In this document: positions 17,013 to 25,508 of the stretch, in pieces | How the letters are laid out: each line of letters starts with the position of its first letter | How positions within the stretch are numbered: the first letter of the stretch is position 1 | Source: Lancefieldella parvula | Lineage (GTDB): Bacteria; Actinomycetota; Coriobacteriia; Coriobacteriales; Atopobiaceae | Assembly (NCBI GenBank): GCA_023300185.1 | Contig: CP097092.1 | Coordinates: forward strand, 744,001 to 808,000 | Length of the DNA stretch: 64,000 nt | Direction of reading: 5' to 3' | Notes under the pieces: generated by a model | Database searches by the model: none | Told to the model about the DNA's origin: nothing | Seen by the model: the letters and a program-made list of their open reading frames with translations, nothing else | Position numbers and translations under genes: made by a program

Positions 17013-17747
17013 CTATCGCAAAGACGGCCGAGCGCCTTTGAGGCTGGCGCGGACTTCTTTCCAGTTTGGATAGAACGTGGCGAGAAGCGCATAGAATTCG
17101 CGGTTGTGTCTACGAACGTAGAGGTGGGTGAGTTCGTGAGCGATAACGTACTTCAGAGCCTCTTTGTCATATGCGGCAAGCTCAAGGTTGAGCGTGATGG
17201 CTCCTGTACATGTGTTGCAAGATCCCCAACGGCTTTTCATGCGGCGTATTTTATACCGCGAGGCTTGCTTTTGAGCTCTTGTTTCCATGGCAGCGGTAAG
17301 CTCAGGCAGGACCGTGCGCATCTCTTGAGCGAGAAACTCATCAAATGTTTTACGAACGGCTTGCTGTGAAGCTTCGGAGGCAAGGTCGTCCAGGTAGCGG
17401 TTGGGAAGCGTGATAACAACGTCGTGTGCAAAGATGCGCGCCGCCCGCTTTGGTCCGTTAATGATGCGCAGGTTGTATGGGTGTCCCCAAACGCTCACCG
17501 TATGTCCGGAGGCTATGGGAGTGGGAACTTGGAGGTTCTTCTCGCCAAGTAAAGAGGCGCGAGAAAGAGCGGTGCGAATCCAATCAGATTTGGATTCGAC
17601 AAAGGCGATTGCAGCCGCTTCGGAAGTGTGCCACGGATAGCTCACGTCAACGCGACCTTCTCGACTAACACGCAGATTGATGTTCTTGACGGCCTTGCGT
17701 GTGAGCTGTACGGAAATGCCTGCTATCTGTACGGTTTTTGCGGTCAC
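17013..17747 (-). CDS. YgjP-like zinc metallopeptidase (DUF45)
   Basis: A protein of about 244 residues with the zinc-binding HELTHLYVRRHNREF helix near its C-terminus and the conserved RMKSRWGSCNTCTGAITLNLEL block upstream of it, typical of the YgjP/UTP pyrophosphatase-associated M48-like family. The catalytic Glu and both His are intact. The start is ambiguous: GTG at 17747 has AAGGA five bases before it, whereas the ATG codons at 17762 and 17786 lack a ribosome site. Family members are thought to be metal-dependent hydrolases of unknown substrate. Confidence 0.85.
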   Translation of the reverse strand: MTAKTVQIAGISVQLTRKAVKNINLRVSREGRVDVSYPWHTSEAAAIAFVESKSDWIRTALSRASLLGEKNLQVPTPIASGHTVSVWGHPYNLRIINGPKRAARIFAHDVVITLPNRYLDDLASEASQQAVRKTFDEFLAQEMRTVLPELTAAMETRAQKQASRYKIRRMKSRWGSCNTCTGAITLNLELAAYDKEALKYVIAHELTHLYVRRHNREFYALLATFYPNWKEVRASLKGARPSLR

Positions 17748-18004
17748 ATGAGTCCTTACCATGATTTGGTTGATGGTTCGTAACATAGTATTACACGCAT
17801 GTGACGCAGGAAATAGGGGAGGCAGTATGGATAGATTGGTCCTGCGCGCCAGAAAGCAAAGCTTACAGATTATGAACTTAGTGTGTTGATACTATAAAAA
17901 AATTGCGATATTGCCCTATAACAGTGCGATTTGTTTTCCGATAGATTATATATAGATTGTGAGGATTTATTTATAAAGTTATTCGGGGTTATTCAGGAGG
18001 CACC

Positions 18005-21000
18005 ATGAAAAGAAAAGGTGCAATTTCAAGGATTATTCTTGTGGCGCTCGTAGCATTTTCAATGTCTATGCCGACTCCTGCGCTTGCGGAGATGAGCGCA
18101 GAGTTTGGGAGTACTCCGGCACAGGGGTTTGCAGAAGTAGTCGGTACCACGGCTTCTGCACAAGCGGAGAAGAACAACGGTTTATCTACTGAGTCATCCG
18201 CTGAGCCGAATGAACTGAAGGATGATACTGTCAAGCATGAAGAAACTCGCACGGAGGCAAACTCCACATCAGAGGCACCTGCAAGCGATTCTTCCGAAAG
18301 TTCCACCAACTCTCAAACAGAACCTGAAAAAACTCAAGTCCAAACTCAAACCAAGGAGGATTCTCAGAAGAACCTTGTCCAAGAGACTTGGACAACAACT
18401 GCTTCTGACGGCACTCAGATAACGGTCTCGGGAAAGCTCCCTTCCGGCGGTAGCGTGTCAGCTGTTCCGACAAGTGCCTCCATTAAAGGTCAGACAACAC
18501 TTCTCGCCTTTGATATTACCATTCGCGATGCCCATGGAACAAAATGGGAGCCGGCCGGCTTTCCAATCGCCGTAAACATTTCCTCCTCCAGCATTTCCGG
18601 CAACTCCGTCTCGGTCTGGCATATTTCTGACAGTTCATCCGTAGAGCAGGTGAGCAGTCCTACACCCGCTGCAGGCTCCGTGTCTTTTACGGCAAAAGGT
18701 TTTTCGGTCTATGCCGTAACTACGCCTGATACGCACTTCACAATAACCTATCGTTTTCATGTAATAGATGCATCCGGTACCGATTCCATTGTGTCAACTC
18801 AGAAACTCTCTGATGATGAGCGCTTGATAGAGCCTGCTACTCCATCCGGAGACGGAACGTTCCGCGGATGGAAAACTTCTTCGGGATCTACCTTTACTGA
18901 CTTTGGTAAGACTGCCGCAGAGCTTAACGGCGCTGCCCTTGATGCTGCGGCTGAAGCATCCCCGGTTGATTTGTATGCATATTTCACTGCATCCAATCGC
19001 TATGTCGTTTACTTCATGTCTGTTACCGATTCAAACCGCGTGCTCAGTGCGGTGACGTATGCGGATGGCGACACCATTCAAGGTAGCAGCATTCTTCCGC
19101 TCGTAAACACCGGCAATCCTGAAACGCAGGCCGTGGGCTGGTCTCGCACAAAAGGAGCAACCCAGCCGGATGCAAGTCTCGGTACCGTCAATGGTCAGGA
19201 TGTCTATCTTTGGCCTGTTGTCAAAGCCGGACATAGCATCACCTTTGATAGCGCCGGCGGATCTTCCGTAGCCACCGAGTATGTTGATACTGACGATGTA
19301 ACCGTTGCGCCGAGTAATCCAACAAGAACCGGATATACTTTTGCAGGTTGGAAGACTTCCGATGGTGCAGCCTTCACTTTTGGCTCAAAACTTACCCAAT
19401 CTATCCGCCTTACCGCTTCATGGACGCCGAACGCCAATACGGTCTATCATGTGAACTACTGGGTGCAAAAAACTACTGATCCTTATAATGCGGCTTCAGC
19501 CGACAAGACCTATGCTTTATATACCGTCCAAGGTTATACGGCCGCTACCGACGCTACCGTTTCTCCTGCAACTACAGATGTTGCATCAAAAATTGCCGCT
19601 ATCAATGGCCAGTACTACGGTCATTTGCTCCTTGATACCGAACGGAGCGACAGCTCGGCTACGGTTTCCGCAGATGGTAGCACAACGCTAAACGTGTATC
19701 TTGATCGCTCGCTGGTACGTGTTAATTTTTACAATAGCAAGACTGACTATACCAATGACACCGATAAAACAGGGGTTGAAAACTACTCAGGCAATGCTGC
19801 CCATACGTTCTTAGGGCTCTACGGCGCAACATTTACGCCTATTGAACCTGAAGCAGGGTATCGCTGGGATGACGGTAATCTTTGGTATGCCAAGAGTCCT
19901 TCTAGCTTTAATTCACCAGGCAGCAGAAATCGCACGGCAAGCCGTTTTGATTTTTATCCTAATAAGGTAAATCTGACCAAAGACTTTGCCATATTTACTG
20001 ACAATGCAGACGGGAACGGCTACAGTGCATATACTGCTTCTTGGATACCTGCCGATGGAACATTTAGTTTCAGTACAAACCTGGCAATGTTTTCTTACGT
20101 CAAGTACGGCTATTACACGCCTACCGGAACTCCTAAAGATCCGAAAGATCTAAACCTTGATACCGACGTTACTCAGTGGTTTGATATTTCTAAGGGAGAA
20201 GGTCCTGCGATATATGATGCTGCCAGCGGAGACGTTGTTTTTAAGCCTCTTCCTACAAAATATCTTGTTATGGTCAGAAAGCGCATTACCTATAATCTGA
20301 CTCTCAAAAACGCGGCAACTTCCGTTACCTCTGAAACCACAATCTCATCTGAACAGCGTAAATATGGAGCTTCGTTAGCCGACATCTCAAACTCAACGCC
20401 AAGTCGTCCTGCCGGATTGCCACAGTACTACCGGTTTGTCGGCTGGTATCGAAATGCTCAGTTGACCATGCCTCTCACCTCTGATAACTCCATGCCCTTA
20501 AGTGATACCTCTCTGTATGCCAAATGGGAGCCGGTACCCGTTAATGTCACGTATGTGTACAACAACGGAACACCCAACAAGACCGTGTCAGTACCCGCGC
20601 AAACAACCCTCGATGAACCAACGGGGGTAACGCGCGATGGCTATGTTCTTGTTGCATGGCTCCGAAACGATGGAAAGCCGTATCGTTTTGGAAGTCCCGT
20701 GACGGAAGACATTACCCTTACGGCAAAATGGGTTCCGATAAACCAGGCCCACACCATCACCTATGATCTTGCCGGTGGTACAGGCTCTGTTTCAGATCCG
20801 ATGCACTATGCCGAAGGCTCTGATATTCGTGTGCTTGATGCTTCCGGTGTGACTCCTCCTGCAGGCTCCCGTGGATTCATTTGCTGGGTTGCAAGTGACG
20901 GAACACGCTACTATCCGGGGGATTTGATTCCGATGGGAACCTCGGATATTTCCCTGAGCGCCGTGTGGGCAAACTCCAATGCCGTACGTCTTGCGTATGA

Positions 21001-21388
21001 TCTCAACTACGAAGGCGCTCCCGGTCGTACATACTCAGATTTCGTTGAGTCAAACGATACTCTTACCATTGATGCGGCAGATCCGGTGCGAGCAGGATAT
21101 CGCTTCTTAGGCTGGTCTATCTCAAAAGAGGGTGGTACACTGCTCCATCGGGGCGATAAGGTGGAAGTTGACACCATAAATGCAGAGGGAAATGTACTTT
21201 ATGCTCAGTGGGAACGTATTGATGAGCCGACGCCTGCTGAAAATAAGACTGCTTCAACAAAGGCTCCCGGTGCACTTCCCGATACGGGAGATAATTCGCC
21301 GGCCATGTTTTTCTCGCTTGCTGCTACCGGTCTGCTTGTGTTTGTAGCATCTACTCTGCATCGTCGTCGCACAGAGTCTCAGGCATAG
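18005..21388 (+). CDS. LPXTG-anchored surface protein with InlB-type repeats
   Basis: A 1127-residue cell-wall protein. It has a signal peptide (cleavage expected after ALA at about residue 28), a Ser/Thr/Glu-rich low-complexity stretch (about 40-125), a beta-domain (about 128-240), then a series of Listeria/Bacteroides-type InlB B-repeats recognisable by their FAGWK, FRGWK, FVGWY, LVAWL, FICWV and FLGWS cores and by LTASW, LYAKW, LTAKW, LSAVW, LYAQW strand ends. The C-terminus carries LPDTG at residue 1091, a hydrophobic segment and an RRR tail, so sortase should anchor it to peptidoglycan. GGAGG precedes the ATG. It is likely an adhesin or matrix-binding protein; no sortase gene is adjacent. 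It is monocistronic with its own terminator. Confidence 0.92.
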   Translation: MKRKGAISRIILVALVAFSMSMPTPALAEMSAEFGSTPAQGFAEVVGTTASAQAEKNNGLSTESSAEPNELKDDTVKHEETRTEANSTSEAPASDSSESSTNSQTEPEKTQVQTQTKEDSQKNLVQETWTTTASDGTQITVSGKLPSGGSVSAVPTSASIKGQTTLLAFDITIRDAHGTKWEPAGFPIAVNISSSSISGNSVSVWHISDSSSVEQVSSPTPAAGSVSFTAKGFSVYAVTTPDTHFTITYRFHVIDASGTDSIVSTQKLSDDERLIEPATPSGDGTFRGWKTSSGSTFTDFGKTAAELNGAALDAAAEASPVDLYAYFTASNRYVVYFMSVTDSNRVLSAVTYADGDTIQGSSILPLVNTGNPETQAVGWSRTKGATQPDASLGTVNGQDVYLWPVVKAGHSITFDSAGGSSVATEYVDTDDVTVAPSNPTRTGYTFAGWKTSDGAAFTFGSKLTQSIRLTASWTPNANTVYHVNYWVQKTTDPYNAASADKTYALYTVQGYTAATDATVSPATTDVASKIAAINGQYYGHLLLDTERSDSSATVSADGSTTLNVYLDRSLVRVNFYNSKTDYTNDTDKTGVENYSGNAAHTFLGLYGATFTPIEPEAGYRWDDGNLWYAKSPSSFNSPGSRNRTASRFDFYPNKVNLTKDFAIFTDNADGNGYSAYTASWIPADGTFSFSTNLAMFSYVKYGYYTPTGTPKDPKDLNLDTDVTQWFDISKGEGPAIYDAASGDVVFKPLPTKYLVMVRKRITYNLTLKNAATSVTSETTISSEQRKYGASLADISNSTPSRPAGLPQYYRFVGWYRNAQLTMPLTSDNSMPLSDTSLYAKWEPVPVNVTYVYNNGTPNKTVSVPAQTTLDEPTGVTRDGYVLVAWLRNDGKPYRFGSPVTEDITLTAKWVPINQAHTITYDLAGGTGSVSDPMHYAEGSDIRVLDASGVTPPAGSRGFICWVASDGTRYYPGDLIPMGTSDISLSAVWANSNAVRLAYDLNYEGAPGRTYSDFVESNDTLTIDAADPVRAGYRFLGWSISKEGGTLLHRGDKVEVDTINAEGNVLYAQWERIDEPTPAENKTASTKAPGALPDTGDNSPAMFFSLAATGLLVFVASTLHRRRTESQA

Positions 21389-21454
21389 AGCCGCGATTAC
21401 GATTCAGTGGTTACGGAAAAGCAGTAGTAAGAAGATAGCGATAACAGTTGAGAA

Positions 21455-21482
21455 GGGCACAGCAAAACGCTGTGCCCTTTTT
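21455..21482 (+). terminator. Rho-independent terminator of the surface protein gene
   Basis: GGGCACAGC (21455-21463) and GCTGTGCCC (21469-21477) form a perfect 9-bp stem around AAAAC, followed by TTTTT. Confidence 0.9.
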
Positions 21483-21529
21483 GTGATATGCCTGTCAACG
21501 TCTGTGTCATTGTTGTTTAACGGTGATGT

Positions 21530-21814
21530 TTAGTCATATTGCCTCAACTGCACATATTTTCCCTTTGCAAATGCTTGTTTCAGAGCTGTAATGCCAACGG
21601 CGAGAAGCAAGAGAGCAAACGACCATACTGTCAGAACAATAATCGCAGTCATAGGTTTCAGATTGACACCTTTTAATACTTGAAATGTTGGCCAAATCCC
21701 AAGATAACCAACAATGTTTCTTACATCAAAATATGTCATGGGAAGAAAACGAATCAGGGAGGTATTGAAATCTCTTACCGAGAAGTACCTCGGATAGAGA
21801 GGCAAATATACCAA
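21530..21814 (-). pseudogene. C-terminal fragment of a membrane (permease-like) protein
   Basis: A 94-codon frame encoding one soluble-looking stretch (FNTSLIRFLPMTYFDVRNIV) and one strong membrane helix (MTAIIVLTVWSFALLLLAVGI) followed by KQAFAKGKYVQLRQYD, a pattern that looks like the end of an ABC-2-type permease. No start with a ribosome site is seen and the N-terminal part of such a protein is missing, so it is probably a remnant. Its 5' end overlaps a CCGAG-N6-CTCGG palindrome (21778-21793) like the operator at 7361-7390. Confidence 0.4.
21775..21796. promoter_or_regulatory. Second CCGAG-N6-CTCGG palindrome (TetR operator-like)
   Basis: TTACCGAG-AAGTAC-CTCGGATA shares the exact core and spacing of the palindrome in front of the TetR gene (TTACCGAG-AATAAT-CTCGGTAA). 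It could be a second site of the same regulator or a chance resemblance within a degraded coding region. Confidence 0.35.
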
Positions 21815-21822
21815 CTAAATTG

Positions 21823-21855
21823 CTACCAGTAGCTAAATGGGCTGCTGGTAGTTTT
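21823..21855. terminator. Terminator of the pfl operon (bidirectional)
   Basis: CTACCAG (21823-21829) and CTGGTAG (21845-21851) form the stem, with GTAGC/GCTGC extension possible, and T/A runs flank it. It lies at the end of pflA on the minus strand. Confidence 0.55.
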
Positions 21856-22651
21856 ATGAAAGTCGTTTGCGTTCAAGGGCACGAGCAATAAGGATTTGTT
21901 TGCGCAGCTCTGGAATCTTTTTTCCATCCATGGCAGGAGTATCAGAAAGCTTGTAAGGAATGCCCAGCTCTTCGTACTTTTTTACACCCATAACGTGGTA
22001 GGGAAGCACGTCTAATCCAATAACATTGTCCCAGTGAGCAATAATCCTACCAACACCTGCAAGTTCTTCTGCTGAATCAGTAATTCCAGGCACTACAACA
22101 TGTCTGATAAGCACTTTAATGCCTCTACGATTAAGCTCATCACCAAACGCAAGCGGTCTTTCTGAGCCAACTTCGCAAAGACTAATGTGGCCCTTTGGAT
22201 CAGAGTGCTTGATGTCAAGAAGCACTAAATCAGTGTTATCAAGCACTCGTTCAAATTTCTCTGGAGTGTCTGGATTATAGGCAACGCCAGAAGAATCAAG
22301 ACAAGTATGAATACGCCCACGAGGATCATTATGCGCTGCCTCAAAAAGAGCTCCGACAAACTCTGGTTGGGCAAGAGGCTCACCACCAGTAGCTGTAATT
22401 CCACCGTTTCTATAAAAAGCTCTATTGCGGTTAAAAGTGGTAAGAATTTCTTTTACTGATTTTTCTGTTCCAATACCAAATTGCCAGGTATCGGGGTTAT
22501 GGCAATAGGCGCAGCGCATGGGACACCCCTGGGTAAATACAACCAGGCGAGTTCCAGGGCCATCTACGGTACCGAAGGTCTCAATAGAGTGGACCCGCCC
22601 ACAAACTGTGAGCGGGTCATTGAGATCCATGTGAGTATCAGAACAAGACAT
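21854..22651 (-). CDS. pflA: Pyruvate formate-lyase activating enzyme
   Basis: A 265-residue radical-SAM enzyme that installs the glycyl radical on pyruvate formate-lyase. The cluster motif is CPMRCAYCHNP (CxxxCxxC), preceded by HSIETFGTVDGPGTRLVVF, and ITATGGEPLAQPEFV with the SAM-binding GGE follows. The start at 22651 or a TTG two codons earlier both follow AAGGA; I prefer ATG. It starts 13 bases after the small glycyl-radical gene in the same operon. Here it must act on a radical domain supplied by a separate polypeptide. Confidence 0.95.
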   Translation of the reverse strand: MSCSDTHMDLNDPLTVCGRVHSIETFGTVDGPGTRLVVFTQGCPMRCAYCHNPDTWQFGIGTEKSVKEILTTFNRNRAFYRNGGITATGGEPLAQPEFVGALFEAAHNDPRGRIHTCLDSSGVAYNPDTPEKFERVLDNTDLVLLDIKHSDPKGHISLCEVGSERPLAFGDELNRRGIKVLIRHVVVPGITDSAEELAGVGRIIAHWDNVIGLDVLPYHVMGVKKYEELGIPYKLSDTPAMDGKKIPELRKQILIARALERKRLS

Positions 22652-22664
22652 GGACAAGAAATCC

Positions 22665-22916
22665 TTAGAGAGCGTCGTGGAAGGTACGAGAAATAACGTC
22701 GTCCTGCTGCTCTTTGGTAAGGGAGTTGAACTTAACAGCGTAACCAGAAACGCGAATGGTCAGCTGAGGATACTTCTCTGGGTGTGCCTGAGCATCAAGA
22801 AGAGTGTCCTTAGTAAAAACGTTAACGTTGAGGTGATGACCGCCCTTCTCGGCATAGCCATCAATCATGTTTACCAGGTTGTCAATCTGCTCGGAAGCTA
22901 CTTCGTTGGACTGCAT
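22665..22916 (-). CDS. Separate glycyl-radical subunit of pyruvate formate-lyase
   Basis: An 83-residue protein equal to the C-terminal glycyl-radical domain of PflB. It contains IDGYAEKGGHHLNVNVF, HPEKYPQLTIRVSGYAV and KFNSLTKEQQDDVISRTF, with Gly58 in RVSGYAV as the radical site (Gly734 of E. coli PflB). The reading is clean from an ATG with AAGGAG six bases upstream. It resembles the spare-part protein GrcA/YfiD, but here the neighbouring large pfl gene lacks this domain altogether, so the small protein appears obligatory. It sits between the large subunit and pflA, separated from the large one by 65 bases that hold a hairpin. Confidence 0.9.
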   Translation of the reverse strand: MQSNEVASEQIDNLVNMIDGYAEKGGHHLNVNVFTKDTLLDAQAHPEKYPQLTIRVSGYAVKFNSLTKEQQDDVISRTFHDAL

Positions 22917-22936
22917 GTGTTTCTCCTTACGAGTTT

Positions 22937-22976
22937 GTTGGCGAGAAGAGACGTGTAGATAGATCTTCTCGCCAGG
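22937..22976. terminator. Inter-subunit hairpin built from two copies of TGGCGAGAA
   Basis: TGGCGAGAAGA at 22939-22949 and TCTTCTCGCCA at 22964-22974 are exact inverted repeats with a 14-base loop. It lies between the large and small pfl genes, before the small gene's ribosome site. It may set the ratio of the two subunits by attenuation or RNA protection. There is no strong T-tract, so full termination is not expected. Confidence 0.6.
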
Positions 22977-22981
22977 GCTTG

Positions 22982-25138
22982 TTATTTACGATCCTCAGCA
23001 CCTTCAGCTGCGGATGGATCTGCCTCACAGGCGCAATCAATCTTGTTCTCAATCTGAATATCAAGATTCATATCAGAGAAGTCGATGTGCTCAAGGTCTA
23101 GCTCGCTACCGTGGAAGTAGACGTCAGAGCCCTTACCAAGAGCATTAGGAATGATAGAGAAGGTATTAGAAATACCGTCTTGTGCGTCGTTGAATGGAAG
23201 CTTAGCAACGGATGCCAGGGATGCAACAGCGCCGTGGGTATCACGGTGGTGCATTGGGTTAGCGCCAGGAGCAAAAGGAACGCCCGCACGACGGCCATCA
23301 GGAGTGTTGCCGGTAGCCTTACCATAAACAACGTTAGAGGTAATGGTCAGGATAGAAGTGGTTGGAACAGAATCACGGTAGGTGTGGTTCTGGCGAATCA
23401 TGTTCATGAAAATCTCAACGATGTCATGAGCAATGGTGTCAACGCGGTCGTCATCGTTACCATACTTAGGGAAGTCGCCCTCAGTGACGTAATCGGTAAC
23501 AAGGCCGGTCTCATCGCGGACAACCCTTACCTTTGCATACTTGATTGCAGAGAGGGAGTCGGCAACAACAGAAAGGCCTGCGATGCCTGTTGCAAACCAA
23601 CGGTGAACATGCTCATCGTGCAGAGCCATCTGGATGCGCTCGTAGCTGTACTTATCGTGCATGTAGTGGATTGCATTAAGAGCATTGACGTAAACGCCTG
23701 CAAGCCAGCGCATCATATCCAAGTACTTGGAGAAGACATCGTCGTAATCAAGGTATTCGCCTTCAACGGAACGGTACTTAGGACCAATCTGTTCGCCGGT
23801 CTTCTCGTCACGGCCGCCATTGATTGCGTAAAGCAGACACTTAGCAAGGTTGGCACGAGCGCCAAAGAACTGCATCTCTTTACCAACGCGCATGGAACTG
23901 ACGCAGCAAGCAATTGCGTAGTCATCGCCATGATAGACGCGCATAAGATCATCATTTTCGTACTGAATGGAGCTGGTAGTAATAGAGATTTTTGCGCAGT
24001 AGCGCTTAAAGCCCTCTGGAAGCTTGGTAGACCACAGAACAGTCAGGTTAGGCTCTGGGCTGGTACCCATGTTTTCAAGGGTGCGAAGCCAGCGGAAGGA
24101 GGACTTGGTAACCATAGAGCGGCCATCAACACCAATACCACCAATGGATTCAGTGACCCACTGAGGGTCTCCAGAGAAGAGCTCGTTGTACTCAGGAGTA
24201 CGAGCAAACTTGACCATACGAAGCTTCATAACCAGATGGTCAACAATCTCCTGAATCTCGGACTCAGTGAAGGTGCCACGAGCAAGGTCGCGCTCTGCAT
24301 AGATGTCCAGGAAGGTGGTGTTACGACCAATGGACATTGCAGCGCCATTCTGCTCTTTAACAGCTGCTAGGTAGCCTAGGTAGAGCCACTGAACAGCCTC
24401 TTTGAAGTTCTCTGCAGGACGGCTCAAATCAAAACCATAAATCTCGCCAAGCTGCTTAAGCTCCTTGAGAGCGCGAATCTGCTCGGAGAGCTCCTCGCGA
24501 TGACGAATGGTCTTCTCGTCCATGATGGAGCTGGTGCCGTTTTTCTGATTTGTCTTATCAGTGATAAGAGCGTCAACACCATAGAGAGCAACACGACGAT
24601 AATCGCCGATGATGCGGCCACGGCCATATGCGTCAGGCAGACCGGTAATGATATGGGAGTGACGACATTTGCGCATGTCCTCGGTGTAGACATCAAAAAC
24701 ACCAGCGTTGTGAGTCTTGCGACGATAGGTGTAGAAGTCAACAATCTCTGGGTCAACCTCGTAGCCGTAGGCCTTGCAAGCAGCCATTGCCATACGAATG
24801 CCACCGTCTACCATAAGGGCGCGCTTTAGTGGCTTGTCAGTTTGAAGGCCAACAATCTGCTCAAGTGGCTTATCAATGTAGCCGGCCTCATGGGAAGTGA
24901 TAGTGGAAACCTGCTTGGTATCCATATCAAGTACGCCACCGTTTGCGGTCTCTTGAGCAAAGAGATCCATAACATCCGCCCAAAGCTTTGTGGTAGCCTC
25001 AGTTGGACCAGCGAGGAAGGAATCATCGCCATCGTAAGGGGTGTAATTCCTCTGAATGAAGTCTCGGACGTCAATTGCTTTTTGCCAGTTACCACCGACA
25101 AAGCCGTCCCAAGCCTCCTGTGCTGGTGTTTCCTGCAT
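22982..25138 (-). CDS. pflB: Pyruvate formate-lyase large subunit lacking the glycyl-radical domain
   Basis: A 718-residue protein that carries the catalytic body of pyruvate formate-lyase, which cleaves pyruvate with CoA to acetyl-CoA and formate. The adjacent catalytic cysteines are seen at residues 411-412 in YAIACCVSSMRVGKEMQFF. The alignment to usual PflB runs through FSIIPNALGKGSD, after which the normal ~60-residue radical domain is missing. A different ~45-residue tail follows (ending in a DCACEADPS stretch and acidic residues). The radical domain is encoded by the next gene. AAGGAG precedes the ATG. It feeds acetyl-CoA to Pta. It is not a frameshift remnant: each part has its own start, ribosome site and distinct ends. 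Confidence 0.95.
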   Translation of the reverse strand: MQETPAQEAWDGFVGGNWQKAIDVRDFIQRNYTPYDGDDSFLAGPTEATTKLWADVMDLFAQETANGGVLDMDTKQVSTITSHEAGYIDKPLEQIVGLQTDKPLKRALMVDGGIRMAMAACKAYGYEVDPEIVDFYTYRRKTHNAGVFDVYTEDMRKCRHSHIITGLPDAYGRGRIIGDYRRVALYGVDALITDKTNQKNGTSSIMDEKTIRHREELSEQIRALKELKQLGEIYGFDLSRPAENFKEAVQWLYLGYLAAVKEQNGAAMSIGRNTTFLDIYAERDLARGTFTESEIQEIVDHLVMKLRMVKFARTPEYNELFSGDPQWVTESIGGIGVDGRSMVTKSSFRWLRTLENMGTSPEPNLTVLWSTKLPEGFKRYCAKISITTSSIQYENDDLMRVYHGDDYAIACCVSSMRVGKEMQFFGARANLAKCLLYAINGGRDEKTGEQIGPKYRSVEGEYLDYDDVFSKYLDMMRWLAGVYVNALNAIHYMHDKYSYERIQMALHDEHVHRWFATGIAGLSVVADSLSAIKYAKVRVVRDETGLVTDYVTEGDFPKYGNDDDRVDTIAHDIVEIFMNMIRQNHTYRDSVPTTSILTITSNVVYGKATGNTPDGRRAGVPFAPGANPMHHRDTHGAVASLASVAKLPFNDAQDGISNTFSIIPNALGKGSDVYFHGSELDLEHIDFSDMNLDIQIENKIDCACEADPSAAEGAEDRK

Positions 25139-25153
25139 AACACACTCCTTTTT

Positions 25154-25213
25154 ACATGGATTTTTGAGTCCATGTTCATGCTGAGCGTGTTGAGTGGAGC
25201 ATGGCCGCTCAGC
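25154..25213 (-). promoter_or_regulatory. Structured 5' leader of the pfl operon
   Basis: Two stems lie directly upstream of the pflB ribosome site: ACATGGA/TCCATGT (25154-25160 with 25169-25175) and GCTGAGCG/CGCTCAGC (25180-25187 with 25206-25213). Neither has a T-tract after it on the minus strand. They may stabilise the transcript or mediate regulation. In the remaining spacer up to 25508 I see no gene; a TTGACA at 25346-25351 points toward the folate gene but its -10 box is poor. Confidence 0.45.
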
Positions 25214-25508
25214 AGTTTACAAATAGCAATCTTGAGACTAATTTTGACAGCAGGTATGTCTTTGGACAAATGACGTCAAATATTAGTTGCGACCTCTAAC
25301 TTTACTCAATATGTAGTGCCAAACAAGTGACAAATACGCAATATTTTGACAAGTTAGAATCGGTTTACATTTGCGCAGGTCAGAAATTTGCTAAAAAGAA
25401 AGCTATATAAAAATTGTTGAGAATTAGTCACATTTATTGCGACAGGTGTCTGTTTCTTCTCCAAATGTCCACAAAAATGTTGTTATTCTTAGCTATAGGG
25501 GAGGCATG

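Noticed and set aside
22665..22916. Small PFL gene as a mere frameshift fragment of pflB
   Set aside because: It has its own AAGGAG and ATG, a distinct N-terminus, and the large gene has a unique tail before its stop; a single indel would not join them.
23111..24370. 419-codon frame antisense to pflB
   Set aside because: Shadow of a strongly codon-biased gene; no domain and no independent signals.
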